NCBI GenBank assembly: GCA_019358895.1
Contig: JAHHIG010000007.1
Location: 124,001-188,000 of the forward strand
Length of the DNA stretch: 64,000 nucleotides
From: Tildeniella nuda ZEHNDER 1965/U140
Lineage (GTDB): Bacteria; Cyanobacteriota; Cyanobacteriia; Leptolyngbyales; Leptolyngbyaceae
Direction of reading: 5' to 3'
How positions within the stretch are numbered: the stretch's first letter is position 1; each line of letters begins with the position of its first letter. This document shows positions 1 through 8,025 of the stretch, one piece after another. The translations under genes and the position numbers were made by a program. The notes beneath the pieces are model-generated. The model ran no database searches. It was not told the origin of the DNA and saw only the letters and a list, made by a program, of their open reading frames with translations.

Positions 1-1109
1 CTCAGCACCACACCGTCAAACTTTAAAGCTGATGGAACGGATTGACCCTGAAGCGAGAGAGCAACCCAGCGACCAGACTTGGTTCTCCACCAGCACTCGA
101 TCGCTGGCTGGTTAGCCTGAACGCCACTGAGCCATAGCTGCAACACGAGTTCAAACTCGTTGAAGTGGTTGGGGTGAAGGAGTTCTGTCACATGCCGACC
201 CCGCAACTCTTCTTCTCCATAGCCTAAAAGACGCTCGACAGCAGTACTGATGTAAACAATTTGTCCCGTATGACTGGTTTGAATAAAGAGGTAGGGGCTG
301 TTTAAGACAAAGGCTTTCCACTTTTCTTCTGTTCTGACTAGCGCATTGTAGACCTTCCGGCTCTCCGTTATGTCTTCCAGTGACACCGCAAAACAACACT
401 GGTGACGATCGGTGCAGTCATCCAATCTCGTCAAGGAAACACGAAGATTCATCCAAATAATGTCATTATCTTTAGCGATAAAGCGCTTTTCAACGGTGTA
501 AGAGTCGATCGCTCCATCCAGTAGTTGTTGCTTCAAGTCTGCATCAATCAAGCGATCATCTGGACACACCAAGTCTTCTAAGCAAAGGCTTTCGTGCTTT
601 GTTGTGTTGAGAAGTTCATGTAGGCGTTGATTACAGCGCATAATGACTCCTGCCTGATTAATCAGAGCAGTTGCCAGACTGGGGTGAAAGAGGGTAAACG
701 ATCGCTCGTATGCCTCTATAAGCGGTTGATCCACAGGCTGATGCAGCTTGTCATCTGACTTTATTGCTTGAGCCGTTAAGAAAACTGCATTTGCCTCTGC
801 ATTAAATTTTAGGGAACATTCCAGGCTCTTTCCGTCGTCTCTAGTTTTAGCAACGAAATTAACTGCTTTCCCCTGCAAAGCAAGCCCCCACAGATTTTCT
901 AGCAAAGCTTGCGAGGTTGACTTCGATCGGAAACAGGTAAAAAAATCAACCGCTTCTGTAACCGTTTGCAGTAGTTCTAAAAAGCGTTGACTGGCATAAA
1001 GGGTTTCCCCGCGATCGTTATACACACAGATTGGACCCAGCGATCGTTCCAGAAACTCCAATGATCCGTGAGAGCGTATCCCAGGAACATCCCAAAAAGT
1101 AGAAACCAT
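1..1109 (-). CDS. PAS-domain sensor protein, N-terminal part (cut by window edge)
   Basis: The frame is open from the ATG at 1109 to the left edge, 369 codons with no stop, so the C-terminus lies outside. The last third reads like a canonical PAS/PAC unit: a core with YISTAVERLLGYGEEELRG, then a segment of the form WWRTKSGRWVALSLQG. An upstream segment (about residues 160-265) carries PAC features such as FIAKDNDIIWMNLRVS and a DITE-like linker (EDITESRK). The first 150 residues are another, more divergent sensor-like region. Proteins of this build usually end in a histidine kinase or GGDEF output, which cannot be seen here. No membrane segment is evident, so it is probably cytosolic. It diverges from the kinase at 2145 across a 1 kb gap. 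Confidence 0.8.
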   Translation of the reverse strand, partial: MVSTFWDVPGIRSHGSLEFLERSLGPICVYNDRGETLYASQRFLELLQTVTEAVDFFTCFRSKSTSQALLENLWGLALQGKAVNFVAKTRDDGKSLECSLKFNAEANAVFLTAQAIKSDDKLHQPVDQPLIEAYERSFTLFHPSLATALINQAGVIMRCNQRLHELLNTTKHESLCLEDLVCPDDRLIDADLKQQLLDGAIDSYTVEKRFIAKDNDIIWMNLRVSLTRLDDCTDRHQCCFAVSLEDITESRKVYNALVRTEEKWKAFVLNSPYLFIQTSHTGQIVYISTAVERLLGYGEEELRGRHVTELLHPNHFNEFELVLQLWLSGVQANQPAIECWWRTKSGRWVALSLQGQSVPSALKFDGVVL

Positions 1110-1642
1110 AGTTCAGTGCATTCCTTGCATTTCAGATAGAGCTATACCAGAACAGAGTGACGCGTTCATTAGACGCTCTGCACTGGTTAAAAGAATCGTG
1201 ACTCAGATGCTGTTTGAGCACTTGAAGCAATGTGGGTTGAACAAGTTTTTCAGCATCCCGAACGCTGTCAATTCGCTACGATTCGTTTGCTTTCTGATCG
1301 ATGCACCCATGGAATTTATACAGGTACGCCTCTGAGTCGGGATGCCGTCTTTGCAACAGCAGCCCTCACAGTCGCCTCACAGCAGTAATTAGAAGCGGCA
1401 TCATCCGTACTAAAGGTTAATTTTCTTAGACTTTGCTCCTGACTACCAGATAACGGTTAGCTCTATGCACCCATTTAATTCGTTGGTGCGGTACTTCCTT
1501 CGTCACCCTGTCATTTTTGCAAACTCTAGTTACTGCGCTTTTATCTTTATGTAATCCTCTCCCACTGGATGTCTAGTATATGCTTGTTTGCAAATTGTCA
1601 CAGCGTTTTTCTCCTTGTGACAGTTAGCTGCTGCCGCTACGA

Positions 1643-1706
1643 GCGAAAACTAATTGGAACAGTAGCGCCAAGCGGGTTCCAGTTAGTCTCTGCTCACTGT
1701 TTTCGC
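1643..1706. repeat. long imperfect palindrome
   Basis: The outer arms GCGAAAAC (1643-1650) and GTTTTCGC (1699-1706) are perfect complements. The inner arms ACTAATTGGAAC (1649-1660) and GTTCCAGTTAGT (1676-1687) pair in 11 of 12 positions. No T-run follows, so an ordinary terminator is unlikely. An operator, an RNA structure or a miniature-element remnant are possible. Confidence 0.6.
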
Positions 1707-2120
1707 CACAGTTCTGGCATAAGGCGTGGACACTAGTGTTAGTGGCGATTATAATCTGTGGAGGCATCTATCTGTGGAGGCATTTAGCAGATGGACATAT
1801 TAACAGGCATTGCTACTAAGGTGTGATTGAACTAGAGTAAGCAAGGTTTCATCTACCGCTTCAACTGCATCCGCTTCAACGGATGTCATGAATGATTGAG
1901 AAGAGTGTGGCTTCCCTGACGTGAAGGAGTGAGCGCAGTGTTTACTGCGTCAGCATTATAGGTTTGATTACTGTTGCAGAATCGTTATGAGGCACTGCAC
2001 GATCGGCTGTAGGAGTGCAGAGATGTCATTCACCTAGAGCTAGAATCTGGCTGCAAGCAGACGAGCACTGCGACAACGATTTAGACCCACCGAACCCTTG
2101 CGAAGGAGCGGTGTAGGTAG

Positions 2121-2136
2121 AACCTCACAAAAGGTT
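2121..2136 (+). promoter_or_regulatory. possible hairpin over the ribosome-binding site of the kinase gene
   Basis: AACCT (2121-2125) and AGGTT (2132-2136) can pair, burying the purine stretch AAAGG (2130-2134) that lies about 10 bases before the ATG at 2145. The pairing is seen; any control of translation is inference. Confidence 0.35.
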
Positions 2137-2144
2137 GAATTGGC

Positions 2145-4070
2145 ATGATTGGGCAATTACTGACGGGACGCTATCTCATTCTAGAAAAGCTGGGAGCAGG
2201 CGGGTTTAGCGAAACCTATCTGGCTCGTGATAAATACCTTCCCCATCACCCGCTGTGTGTGGTTAAATCACTTCAACTATCGGTTAATAGCACTATTTCA
2301 CTAGAAGCCGCGCAGCAGTTGTTTGAGACCGAAGCAAAGCTTTTGGAAGGGTTAGGGCAACACCACACGCAAATTCCGACATTACTGGCTTATAGTCATG
2401 AACATGATCAAGCTTACTTAATTCAGGAATATGTTGAAGGCGAGAGCTTACGCAAGTGGCTCACCCGCAATCAGCGTTTGACCAGTGCGGCAGCCATCAA
2501 ATTGTTGTCAGAAATGCTATCGATTCTGACGTATCTTCACTCTCGTCGCATCGTCCATTGCGATCTTAAACCCAGCAACATTATTCGTCGTAAGCGAGAT
2601 GGCAAGCTGGTTCTGATTGACTTTGGGGCAGCCTGTCAGTTACCAGAAGCAGCCTCTAATACTGAATCTGGTAGCAATGACCTTGCGATGGCGATCGGGA
2701 CTCCAGACTACATGCCAGATGAGCAAAAATTAGGATGTGCCCAGTTGAATAGTGACCTTTATGCGCTAGGCATCTTGGTCGTTCACCTGTTGACGGGTGT
2801 GCATCCACGCGAGTTCAAACGCGATCTGATTTCGGGGCAATTGGACTGGCAGCGTCATCTGACGGATCAAGCCATCGAACCCAGCTTGATTGCTGTTCTC
2901 AATCGCATGGTGCAAAGCAATTTTCGCGATCGCTACCAGCAAGCAACAGAGGTGCTAGCAGACCTTCAGACATTACCCATCAACCGTTTTCGGCAGCGTG
3001 GCTCTGGTTGGCAAGGAGCGCTACCAAAACTCGTTGTGCCAGCAGTAGCAGGGATACTGTTGGGTGTTCTTGGCATCCAGTACGTTCGTGCCCAGGGTCA
3101 ACAGACTGTCTCCCTGCTCAGCCAGCTACAGCAGCGCTTTCACCCATCCGATGTGAACTTAACGATGGTGCGTGATGTGTCGATGCAGTCTGGAGTCGAT
3201 CGCATGGTGATTACGCCTAACAATCGCACTCTTGTGACAGCAGGGTCAGATCATGTCCTTCGCTTATGGTCGTTGACGACTGGAGCGATGCTCAAAACGC
3301 TGTCTGGGCATCGCGCTACTGTTACAGCCTTAAACGTTAGCCAAAACAGCAAGCTACTGGTGAGCGGTGGTGAAGATGGTACGGTTTATTTGTGGGATAC
3401 CGACACAGGTCGGTTACTGAGGGCGTTTGAAGGACATCGGCAGCCAGTCACAGCCGTTGCTATTAGTCCTGATGGCAGCACAATAGCGAGTGCTTGTAAA
3501 GAAGGCAGAATTCGTCGCTGGGATGTGCAAACTGGCATCCGTATGCAAAGCCTGAAGCTTTCTCATGGGGGGGTAACGGCACTGGCATATGGAGCGACCC
3601 CGGATCGCCTGATCAGTGCTAGCAATGATAGCGATCGCGCTGATGACTCAATGCGTCAGATTCAAATCTGGAATCTCAGCATCGGCAAGCTCGAACGTAC
3701 CTTTGCCGGACATACAGCCCCAATCGTGGGTTTGCAGGTAGCAGACGATCACATGCTTTTTAGCGTTGGCAAAGACCGGGGGCTAATGTGGGATCTCAAG
3801 CGCGAAGAGTTAGTCACTGTGTTTCCTCAAGACTCGGCGAACGCGATCGCCACTTCGTTTAACGAGCAAAACATCGTTACCGTTCATACCAACGGTAGCA
3901 TTCGCGTATGGATGCGTCAGGCAGGACAGTTAGTGCAAAGAAAGTCAGGCGCATTAGGGCGCGATTTAGATGTCGTGCTTAGCCCCAATCATCGCTATTT
4001 GGTGAGCTGGAGCGCCGATCGACGGTTGCGTGTCTGGCAGCTCAATGTGAGTGACATTCACTCAAAATAG
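2145..4070 (+). CDS. Ser/Thr protein kinase with C-terminal WD40 repeats
   Basis: A 641-residue eukaryotic-type kinase. The kinase domain spans about residues 9-275: glycine loop LGAGGFSETY at 16-25, invariant Lys41, catalytic loop HCDLKPSN with Asp140 and Asn145, metal-binding DFG at 159-161 and a GTPDYMPDE activation segment. The loop has Cys where HRD kinases have Arg, a change that is common in the bacterial DLKPSNI class. One membrane helix follows (about 296-315). About six WD40 blades (about 350-638), with recurring LWD/IWN/VW ends and GH starts, are then predicted outside the cytoplasm if the kinase is inside. The kinase phosphorylates Ser/Thr; the WD40 part probably binds proteins. 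It is followed on the same strand by a polyferredoxin and an FHA reductase, suggesting a shared redox-signalling job. Confidence 0.93.
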   Translation: MIGQLLTGRYLILEKLGAGGFSETYLARDKYLPHHPLCVVKSLQLSVNSTISLEAAQQLFETEAKLLEGLGQHHTQIPTLLAYSHEHDQAYLIQEYVEGESLRKWLTRNQRLTSAAAIKLLSEMLSILTYLHSRRIVHCDLKPSNIIRRKRDGKLVLIDFGAACQLPEAASNTESGSNDLAMAIGTPDYMPDEQKLGCAQLNSDLYALGILVVHLLTGVHPREFKRDLISGQLDWQRHLTDQAIEPSLIAVLNRMVQSNFRDRYQQATEVLADLQTLPINRFRQRGSGWQGALPKLVVPAVAGILLGVLGIQYVRAQGQQTVSLLSQLQQRFHPSDVNLTMVRDVSMQSGVDRMVITPNNRTLVTAGSDHVLRLWSLTTGAMLKTLSGHRATVTALNVSQNSKLLVSGGEDGTVYLWDTDTGRLLRAFEGHRQPVTAVAISPDGSTIASACKEGRIRRWDVQTGIRMQSLKLSHGGVTALAYGATPDRLISASNDSDRADDSMRQIQIWNLSIGKLERTFAGHTAPIVGLQVADDHMLFSVGKDRGLMWDLKREELVTVFPQDSANAIATSFNEQNIVTVHTNGSIRVWMRQAGQLVQRKSGALGRDLDVVLSPNHRYLVSWSADRRLRVWQLNVSDIHSK

Positions 4071-4174
4071 AGTGCATACGTTAGTAAGCCACATGCTAGA
4101 AAGCCTACGGTGATTGAATGCTAGCGCTTCATGGCTCCATCCCAAACTGACTATTCCAACACAAGGTAAGCCTT

Positions 4175-5905
4175 ATGCTGCATAACGTTTCCGAAACTAC
4201 CATGCACCGTGTCCGTTGGCTCATTACCCTCGGCTGGCTGCTCTTAATTGCTTCATTTTTCTATGATCCCATCACGCCGATGTTTACGGCTCCCGATGCC
4301 GTGTGGAGTCCATTCCATCTCCGTCCAGAAATCTATTTAGACCCAGAACGATGTGTCAAGATTCGAGATGTTTGTGTACCCGAAAAGCCCTTTTCGATGA
4401 GTGCCATCATGTGGTGGGCAATGATTGTGCCCGCTGGCATTTTCATTCTGTTGGTGTTTGGGCATGAGTTTTGGCGACGCATTTGTCCGCTCTCATTTAT
4501 GTCACAGATTCCTCGTGCTCTGGGGCTACAGCGCAAGCGGAAAGTAGTCGATCCAGTCACTGGGGAGACCCGTTGGGAGGTGGTTGTGATTGGCGAAAAA
4601 TCCTGGTTGGGACGCAATCATCTCTACGTGCAGTTTGGACTCTTTGTCGTGGGACTGACGCTCCGTATTCTCTATGTCAATTCCGATCGCATTGCGCTGG
4701 GCAGTTTCCTCATCTTCAGCATTCTTTGCTCCATGTTGGTTGGCATTCTCTATGCTGGAAAGAGTTGGTGTCAATACTTTTGCCCGATGGCGATCGTGCA
4801 AACAGTGTATACAGGACCGCGATCGCTCCTGGGCAGTCAGAATTATCTACAACCAAAAGCAGCGGTCACTCAATCCATGTGCCGCATGGTTGATCCAAAA
4901 ACGGGCAAAGAACAGAGTGCCTGTGTCAGTTGCAAAGCACCCTGCATTGACATTGATGCCGAAAAAACGTACTGGGCAGAATTAAATAAACCCGGTCGTC
5001 GGTTAGTGCAATATGGCTATCTGGGCATGGTGATTGCCTTCTACCTCTACTATTACCTCTACGCAGGTAATTGGGATTATTACTTTTCAGGTGCCTGGAC
5101 TCACGAAGAAGATCAGATTGCCAAAGTGATGGATTCAGGTTTTTATATCTATGGATACACCATTCCGATTCCCAAAGCAGCGGCAGTGCTCATCACCTAT
5201 GCTGTACTGGTTATCATCACCTTCACGATCGGTGTCATTGTTGAAAAACTCTGCCGTAGACTGACGATGCGCGGTCGTCCCATTTCAGCGGAACAGGCTC
5301 AGCACATTGCGTTTACGCTGTTTTCCATCACCTCGTTCTGGACGTTTTTCTCCTATGGGGCACGTCCTTCCTTGAACCGCCTGCCCTACTGGCCCCTGCT
5401 AGCATTCAACGCGCTGATTGTTCTAGTGGGTGCACTGTGGCTCTATCGCACCATCAAACGCACCCATGCTCAGTATGAACGTGAGCATATGGCAGTGAGC
5501 CTACGAAAGCAGTTGCAAAAGCTTGAGCTTGATCCGGAGTTATTGGAAGGGCGATCGATTGATGAATTGACTCCAGACGAAATCTATACACTTGTGAAAG
5601 TATTGCAGGGGTTCTCTCAACAGTTACGGCTACACACCTACACTGGGGTCGTGCTGGACTTATTGCAACAACAAGCAACGGATACATCCAGCAGCTTTGC
5701 GTTCTGCCAGAAACTCCGGCAAGACCTGAAACTGAAAGATGCCGATCATTTTGCGGCTCTTGAGGCGATCGCCGTTACCCATCCACAAATTTTCAGCGCG
5801 TCCGGCGCACGTCCAGTTTCTGCCCCCCTTCACGATGAAGATACACTGGCAAAAACGATCGCGAGACCGCTTAGACCAGCAACCCCTAACCCCATCGATC
5901 GCTGA
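4175..5905 (+). CDS. NapH/NosR-like membrane 4Fe-4S polyferredoxin
   Basis: A 576-residue membrane protein with about eight predicted helices (for example residues 15-30, 78-96, 150-169, 175-194, 276-298, 314-337, 355-373, 382-404) and a soluble tail of about 140 residues. Cysteines suit iron-sulphur binding: C104-P, C199-x3-C203-P, and C236 with C250-x2-C253-x3-C257, in loops as in the NapH/NosR/RdxA family of quinol- or ferredoxin-linked electron carriers. Two further cysteines, C60 and C67, lie in an early loop probably on the other face. The C-terminal tail is helical, with no recognised domain. It sits 104 bp after the WD40 kinase and about 170 bp before an FHA/flavin reductase/2Fe-2S fusion, its probable electron donor. 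The acceptor is unknown. An alternative start is the ATG at 4202. Confidence 0.85.
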   Translation: MLHNVSETTMHRVRWLITLGWLLLIASFFYDPITPMFTAPDAVWSPFHLRPEIYLDPERCVKIRDVCVPEKPFSMSAIMWWAMIVPAGIFILLVFGHEFWRRICPLSFMSQIPRALGLQRKRKVVDPVTGETRWEVVVIGEKSWLGRNHLYVQFGLFVVGLTLRILYVNSDRIALGSFLIFSILCSMLVGILYAGKSWCQYFCPMAIVQTVYTGPRSLLGSQNYLQPKAAVTQSMCRMVDPKTGKEQSACVSCKAPCIDIDAEKTYWAELNKPGRRLVQYGYLGMVIAFYLYYYLYAGNWDYYFSGAWTHEEDQIAKVMDSGFYIYGYTIPIPKAAAVLITYAVLVIITFTIGVIVEKLCRRLTMRGRPISAEQAQHIAFTLFSITSFWTFFSYGARPSLNRLPYWPLLAFNALIVLVGALWLYRTIKRTHAQYEREHMAVSLRKQLQKLELDPELLEGRSIDELTPDEIYTLVKVLQGFSQQLRLHTYTGVVLDLLQQQATDTSSSFAFCQKLRQDLKLKDADHFAALEAIAVTHPQIFSASGARPVSAPLHDEDTLAKTIARPLRPATPNPIDR

Positions 5906-6073
5906 AACTTCTAAGAAACAAACGACGACATTTTGCCTGTTTGCTTGAGGAGTGCAAAGCCTTGCGCCCCTACAGTGGGTAAAACCGTTCTTAGAAAACG
6001 CCTTGGAAATACCATACTCCAAGCCTGCGATCGCATCAATCCATACACCTTGTACCAGGGAATTCACACGCCT

Positions 6074-7633
6074 ATGTTGACCTTAAAGTCAATTAATTTT
6101 GAGCAGCAGCAGTTTCAAATTCATCACCTAAAGCAGACGCAGCCTGACAAGATGGAATGGTTGCTTGGACGTAGCACCGCCTGTGATTTGGTGCTGCCCA
6201 ATCCAGAGGTGAGCCGCGTACATGGAAAAATTGCCTATGTTGATGATGCCTACTACTTTATGGATATGGGCAGTAGCTTTGGGTCATCGCTCAACGGCAC
6301 CAGCGTTCCTGCAAATGAAAAGTATCAACTTAGCCTTGCCGATATTCTGCAATTGGGAGAAACCTTTCTCTATGTTGAAGGCATCACTGCCCCTTCCATC
6401 CCTCCGTCTGCTAATGAGGCAGAAACGTATACATCCGTTTCGCTGCCAGAGCAGCCGTGGGCAGGCGAAGATCTGCTGTGTCGGTGCTGTCGCATTATAG
6501 ACGAAACGCCTGATGTCAAGACCTTTAGCTTCATTGCAGAGCCGCCTGTACTGTTTACCTACAAACCTGGACAATTTGTGAATCTGGCGATCGACATTGA
6601 TGGCAAGCCTGTCGTTCGCTCTTATTCCATCTCATCGTCACCAACCCGTCCTTATCATCTCAGCCTGACGATCAAGCGTGTAGCCTCACCGCCCGACCAG
6701 CCAGATATCCCCTCTGGTCTGGTTTCTAACTGGATGCACAACCACCTTAAAGTCGGCGATCGTGTTCAGTTGATTGGCGGACCATTGGGACACTTCACCT
6801 GCTTACCCAACTTGCCCTCCAAGCTGATGCTCATTTCGGCTGGCAGCGGCATCACACCGATGATGTCTATGTCTCGGTGGGTGCAAGATACACTTGCCGA
6901 CTGTGATATCGTCTTTCTTCACTGCGCTCGCACACCAGACGACCTCATCTTTCGGACCGAATTAGAAACCATTGCTGCTCAATTACCCAACTTCCATCTG
7001 GCTGTTACCCTCACTCAGCAGCCGTTAGGACAGTCTTGGATGGGCTTAACCGGGCGAATTTCCAGCTCACTGTTGCAGATGGTTGCCCCAGATCTGCTCG
7101 AGCGATCGGTGTATGTTTGTGGTCCAGAAGGTTTTATGGAAAGCACTAAACTCCTGCTGGAAACCATGAAATTTCCCATGCAGAACTACCAGTCAGAAAG
7201 CTTTGGTCGCACCAAGAAGCCAAAGCCATCCTCCCAGGCGACACCTTCTGCGACCTGGCATCCGCAACCAGAGACCATCATGGCTCATAACGGCAATGGG
7301 CATCATGATGGTATAGCAACCAAGTCTGCCTCTACCCAGCTTGCTGCCCCTCCGACATCCGCTCAAGCGTCTCCTGTCGTTCACTTTATGAAAGCCGAGC
7401 GGCAGATACCCGTAGATGATAGTGCGTCCATTCTAGAATTAGCAGAGCAAGAAGGCATTCCAATCCGCTCGGCTTGCCGCGTTGGTGCGTGTGGTGCATG
7501 CAAAATTCGTGTCCATAAAGGACAGGTTCGTTACGACACACCACCCACAGCGTTGACAGACACAGATAAACAAGCAGGCTATGCTTTGGCGTGTGTCGCC
7601 TACCCAAACGGATCTCTGGCGATCGAAGCGTAG
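6074..7633 (+). CDS. FHA domain - flavin reductase - 2Fe-2S ferredoxin fusion
   Basis: The ATG at 6074 (519 residues) is chosen because the FHA fold begins directly after it; the frame is open upstream to an ATG at 5933, but that 47-residue extension is not domain-like. Residues about 27-100 are an FHA domain: GRSTACDLVL, then SRVHGKI, then the glycine-rich loop before the last strands. FHA domains bind phosphothreonine. Next comes an FNR-type module: RSYSIS for FAD, GSGITPMMS for the pyridine nucleotide and the end motif CGPEGFM. A low-complexity linker of about 60 residues leads to a plant-type [2Fe-2S] domain with C468-x4-C473-x2-C476 and C507. It should move electrons from NAD(P)H through FAD to 2Fe-2S, as in Hcr or class IA reductases. 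The FHA fusion is unusual and suggests docking to a phosphorylated partner. Confidence 0.92.
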   Translation: MLTLKSINFEQQQFQIHHLKQTQPDKMEWLLGRSTACDLVLPNPEVSRVHGKIAYVDDAYYFMDMGSSFGSSLNGTSVPANEKYQLSLADILQLGETFLYVEGITAPSIPPSANEAETYTSVSLPEQPWAGEDLLCRCCRIIDETPDVKTFSFIAEPPVLFTYKPGQFVNLAIDIDGKPVVRSYSISSSPTRPYHLSLTIKRVASPPDQPDIPSGLVSNWMHNHLKVGDRVQLIGGPLGHFTCLPNLPSKLMLISAGSGITPMMSMSRWVQDTLADCDIVFLHCARTPDDLIFRTELETIAAQLPNFHLAVTLTQQPLGQSWMGLTGRISSSLLQMVAPDLLERSVYVCGPEGFMESTKLLLETMKFPMQNYQSESFGRTKKPKPSSQATPSATWHPQPETIMAHNGNGHHDGIATKSASTQLAAPPTSAQASPVVHFMKAERQIPVDDSASILELAEQEGIPIRSACRVGACGACKIRVHKGQVRYDTPPTALTDTDKQAGYALACVAYPNGSLAIEA

Positions 7634-7648
7634 GAGTGGTTCAGCATG

Positions 7649-7690
7649 CAGCGATCAGCATTCAGCGATCAGCACTCAGCGATCAGCTAT
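7649..7690. repeat. three tandem 14-bp units
   Basis: The unit CAGCGATCAGCAYT occurs three times in a row with one or two changes per copy, directly after the reductase gene. It belongs to the GATCAGC/GACCGCT repeat vocabulary seen at several other gaps in this window. Confidence 0.8.
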
Positions 7691-7708
7691 GAATACAAGC
7701 TTGCCTCC

Positions 7709-7866
7709 TGCCTCTTCGCGGAAGTGAGGTGTGAGGTGTGAGGTGTGAGGAGTATTGGCTTCTGCCTTCTGCCTCTTCGCGGAAGTGAGGTGTGAGGTGT
7801 GAGGTGTCTTAGCTTCTGCCCCCTGCCCCCCTGCCTCCTGCCCCCTGCCCCCCTGCCCCCTGCCTC
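7709..7866. repeat. GAGGTGT and TGCCCCC low-complexity repeats
   Basis: Two copies of a block with CTGCCTCTTCGCGGAAG followed by repeated GTGAGGT heptamers lie here. They are followed by a pyrimidine-rich run of CTGCCCCC-type units. The same block recurs at about 57660-57765. The gap 7634-8025 holds no gene. Confidence 0.8.
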
Positions 7867-7976
7867 CTTACCCTGACCGCCAAAAGCGATCTACTGGCAG
7901 TGCCTGAGTCTCGTTACTGAGTGACACATGTATCGCGTTTGACCACACGTCTCCCAATTGCACAAGTGAGGAATGC

Positions 7977-8001
7977 CTGTTAATCTCCATAGAGATAACA
8001 G
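7977..8001 (+). promoter_or_regulatory. hairpin in the leader of the response-regulator gene
   Basis: CTGTTAATCTC (7977-7987) pairs with GAGATAACAG (7992-8001) around a CATA loop, with a single bulged A. It ends 24 bases before the GTG start at 8026. It could be an operator or a 5'-UTR structure; there is no T-run. Confidence 0.45.
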
Positions 8002-8025
8002 ACGTGTCAGGCTCCCAAAGCAGTT

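Larger units (their letters stand above)
1110..2144. other. 1-kb intergenic region between divergent genes
   Basis: No convincing ORF, tRNA or known RNA was found. It holds a large imperfect palindrome (1643-1706), a short direct repeat of TCTGTGGAGGCAT around 1755-1782, a small hairpin CATCCG/CGGATG around 1868-1885, and a CTGCAC/GTGCAG hairpin near 1995-2020. It must contain the promoters of both flanking genes. Its length is unusual for this otherwise compact window, so an undetected small RNA is possible. Confidence 0.6.
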
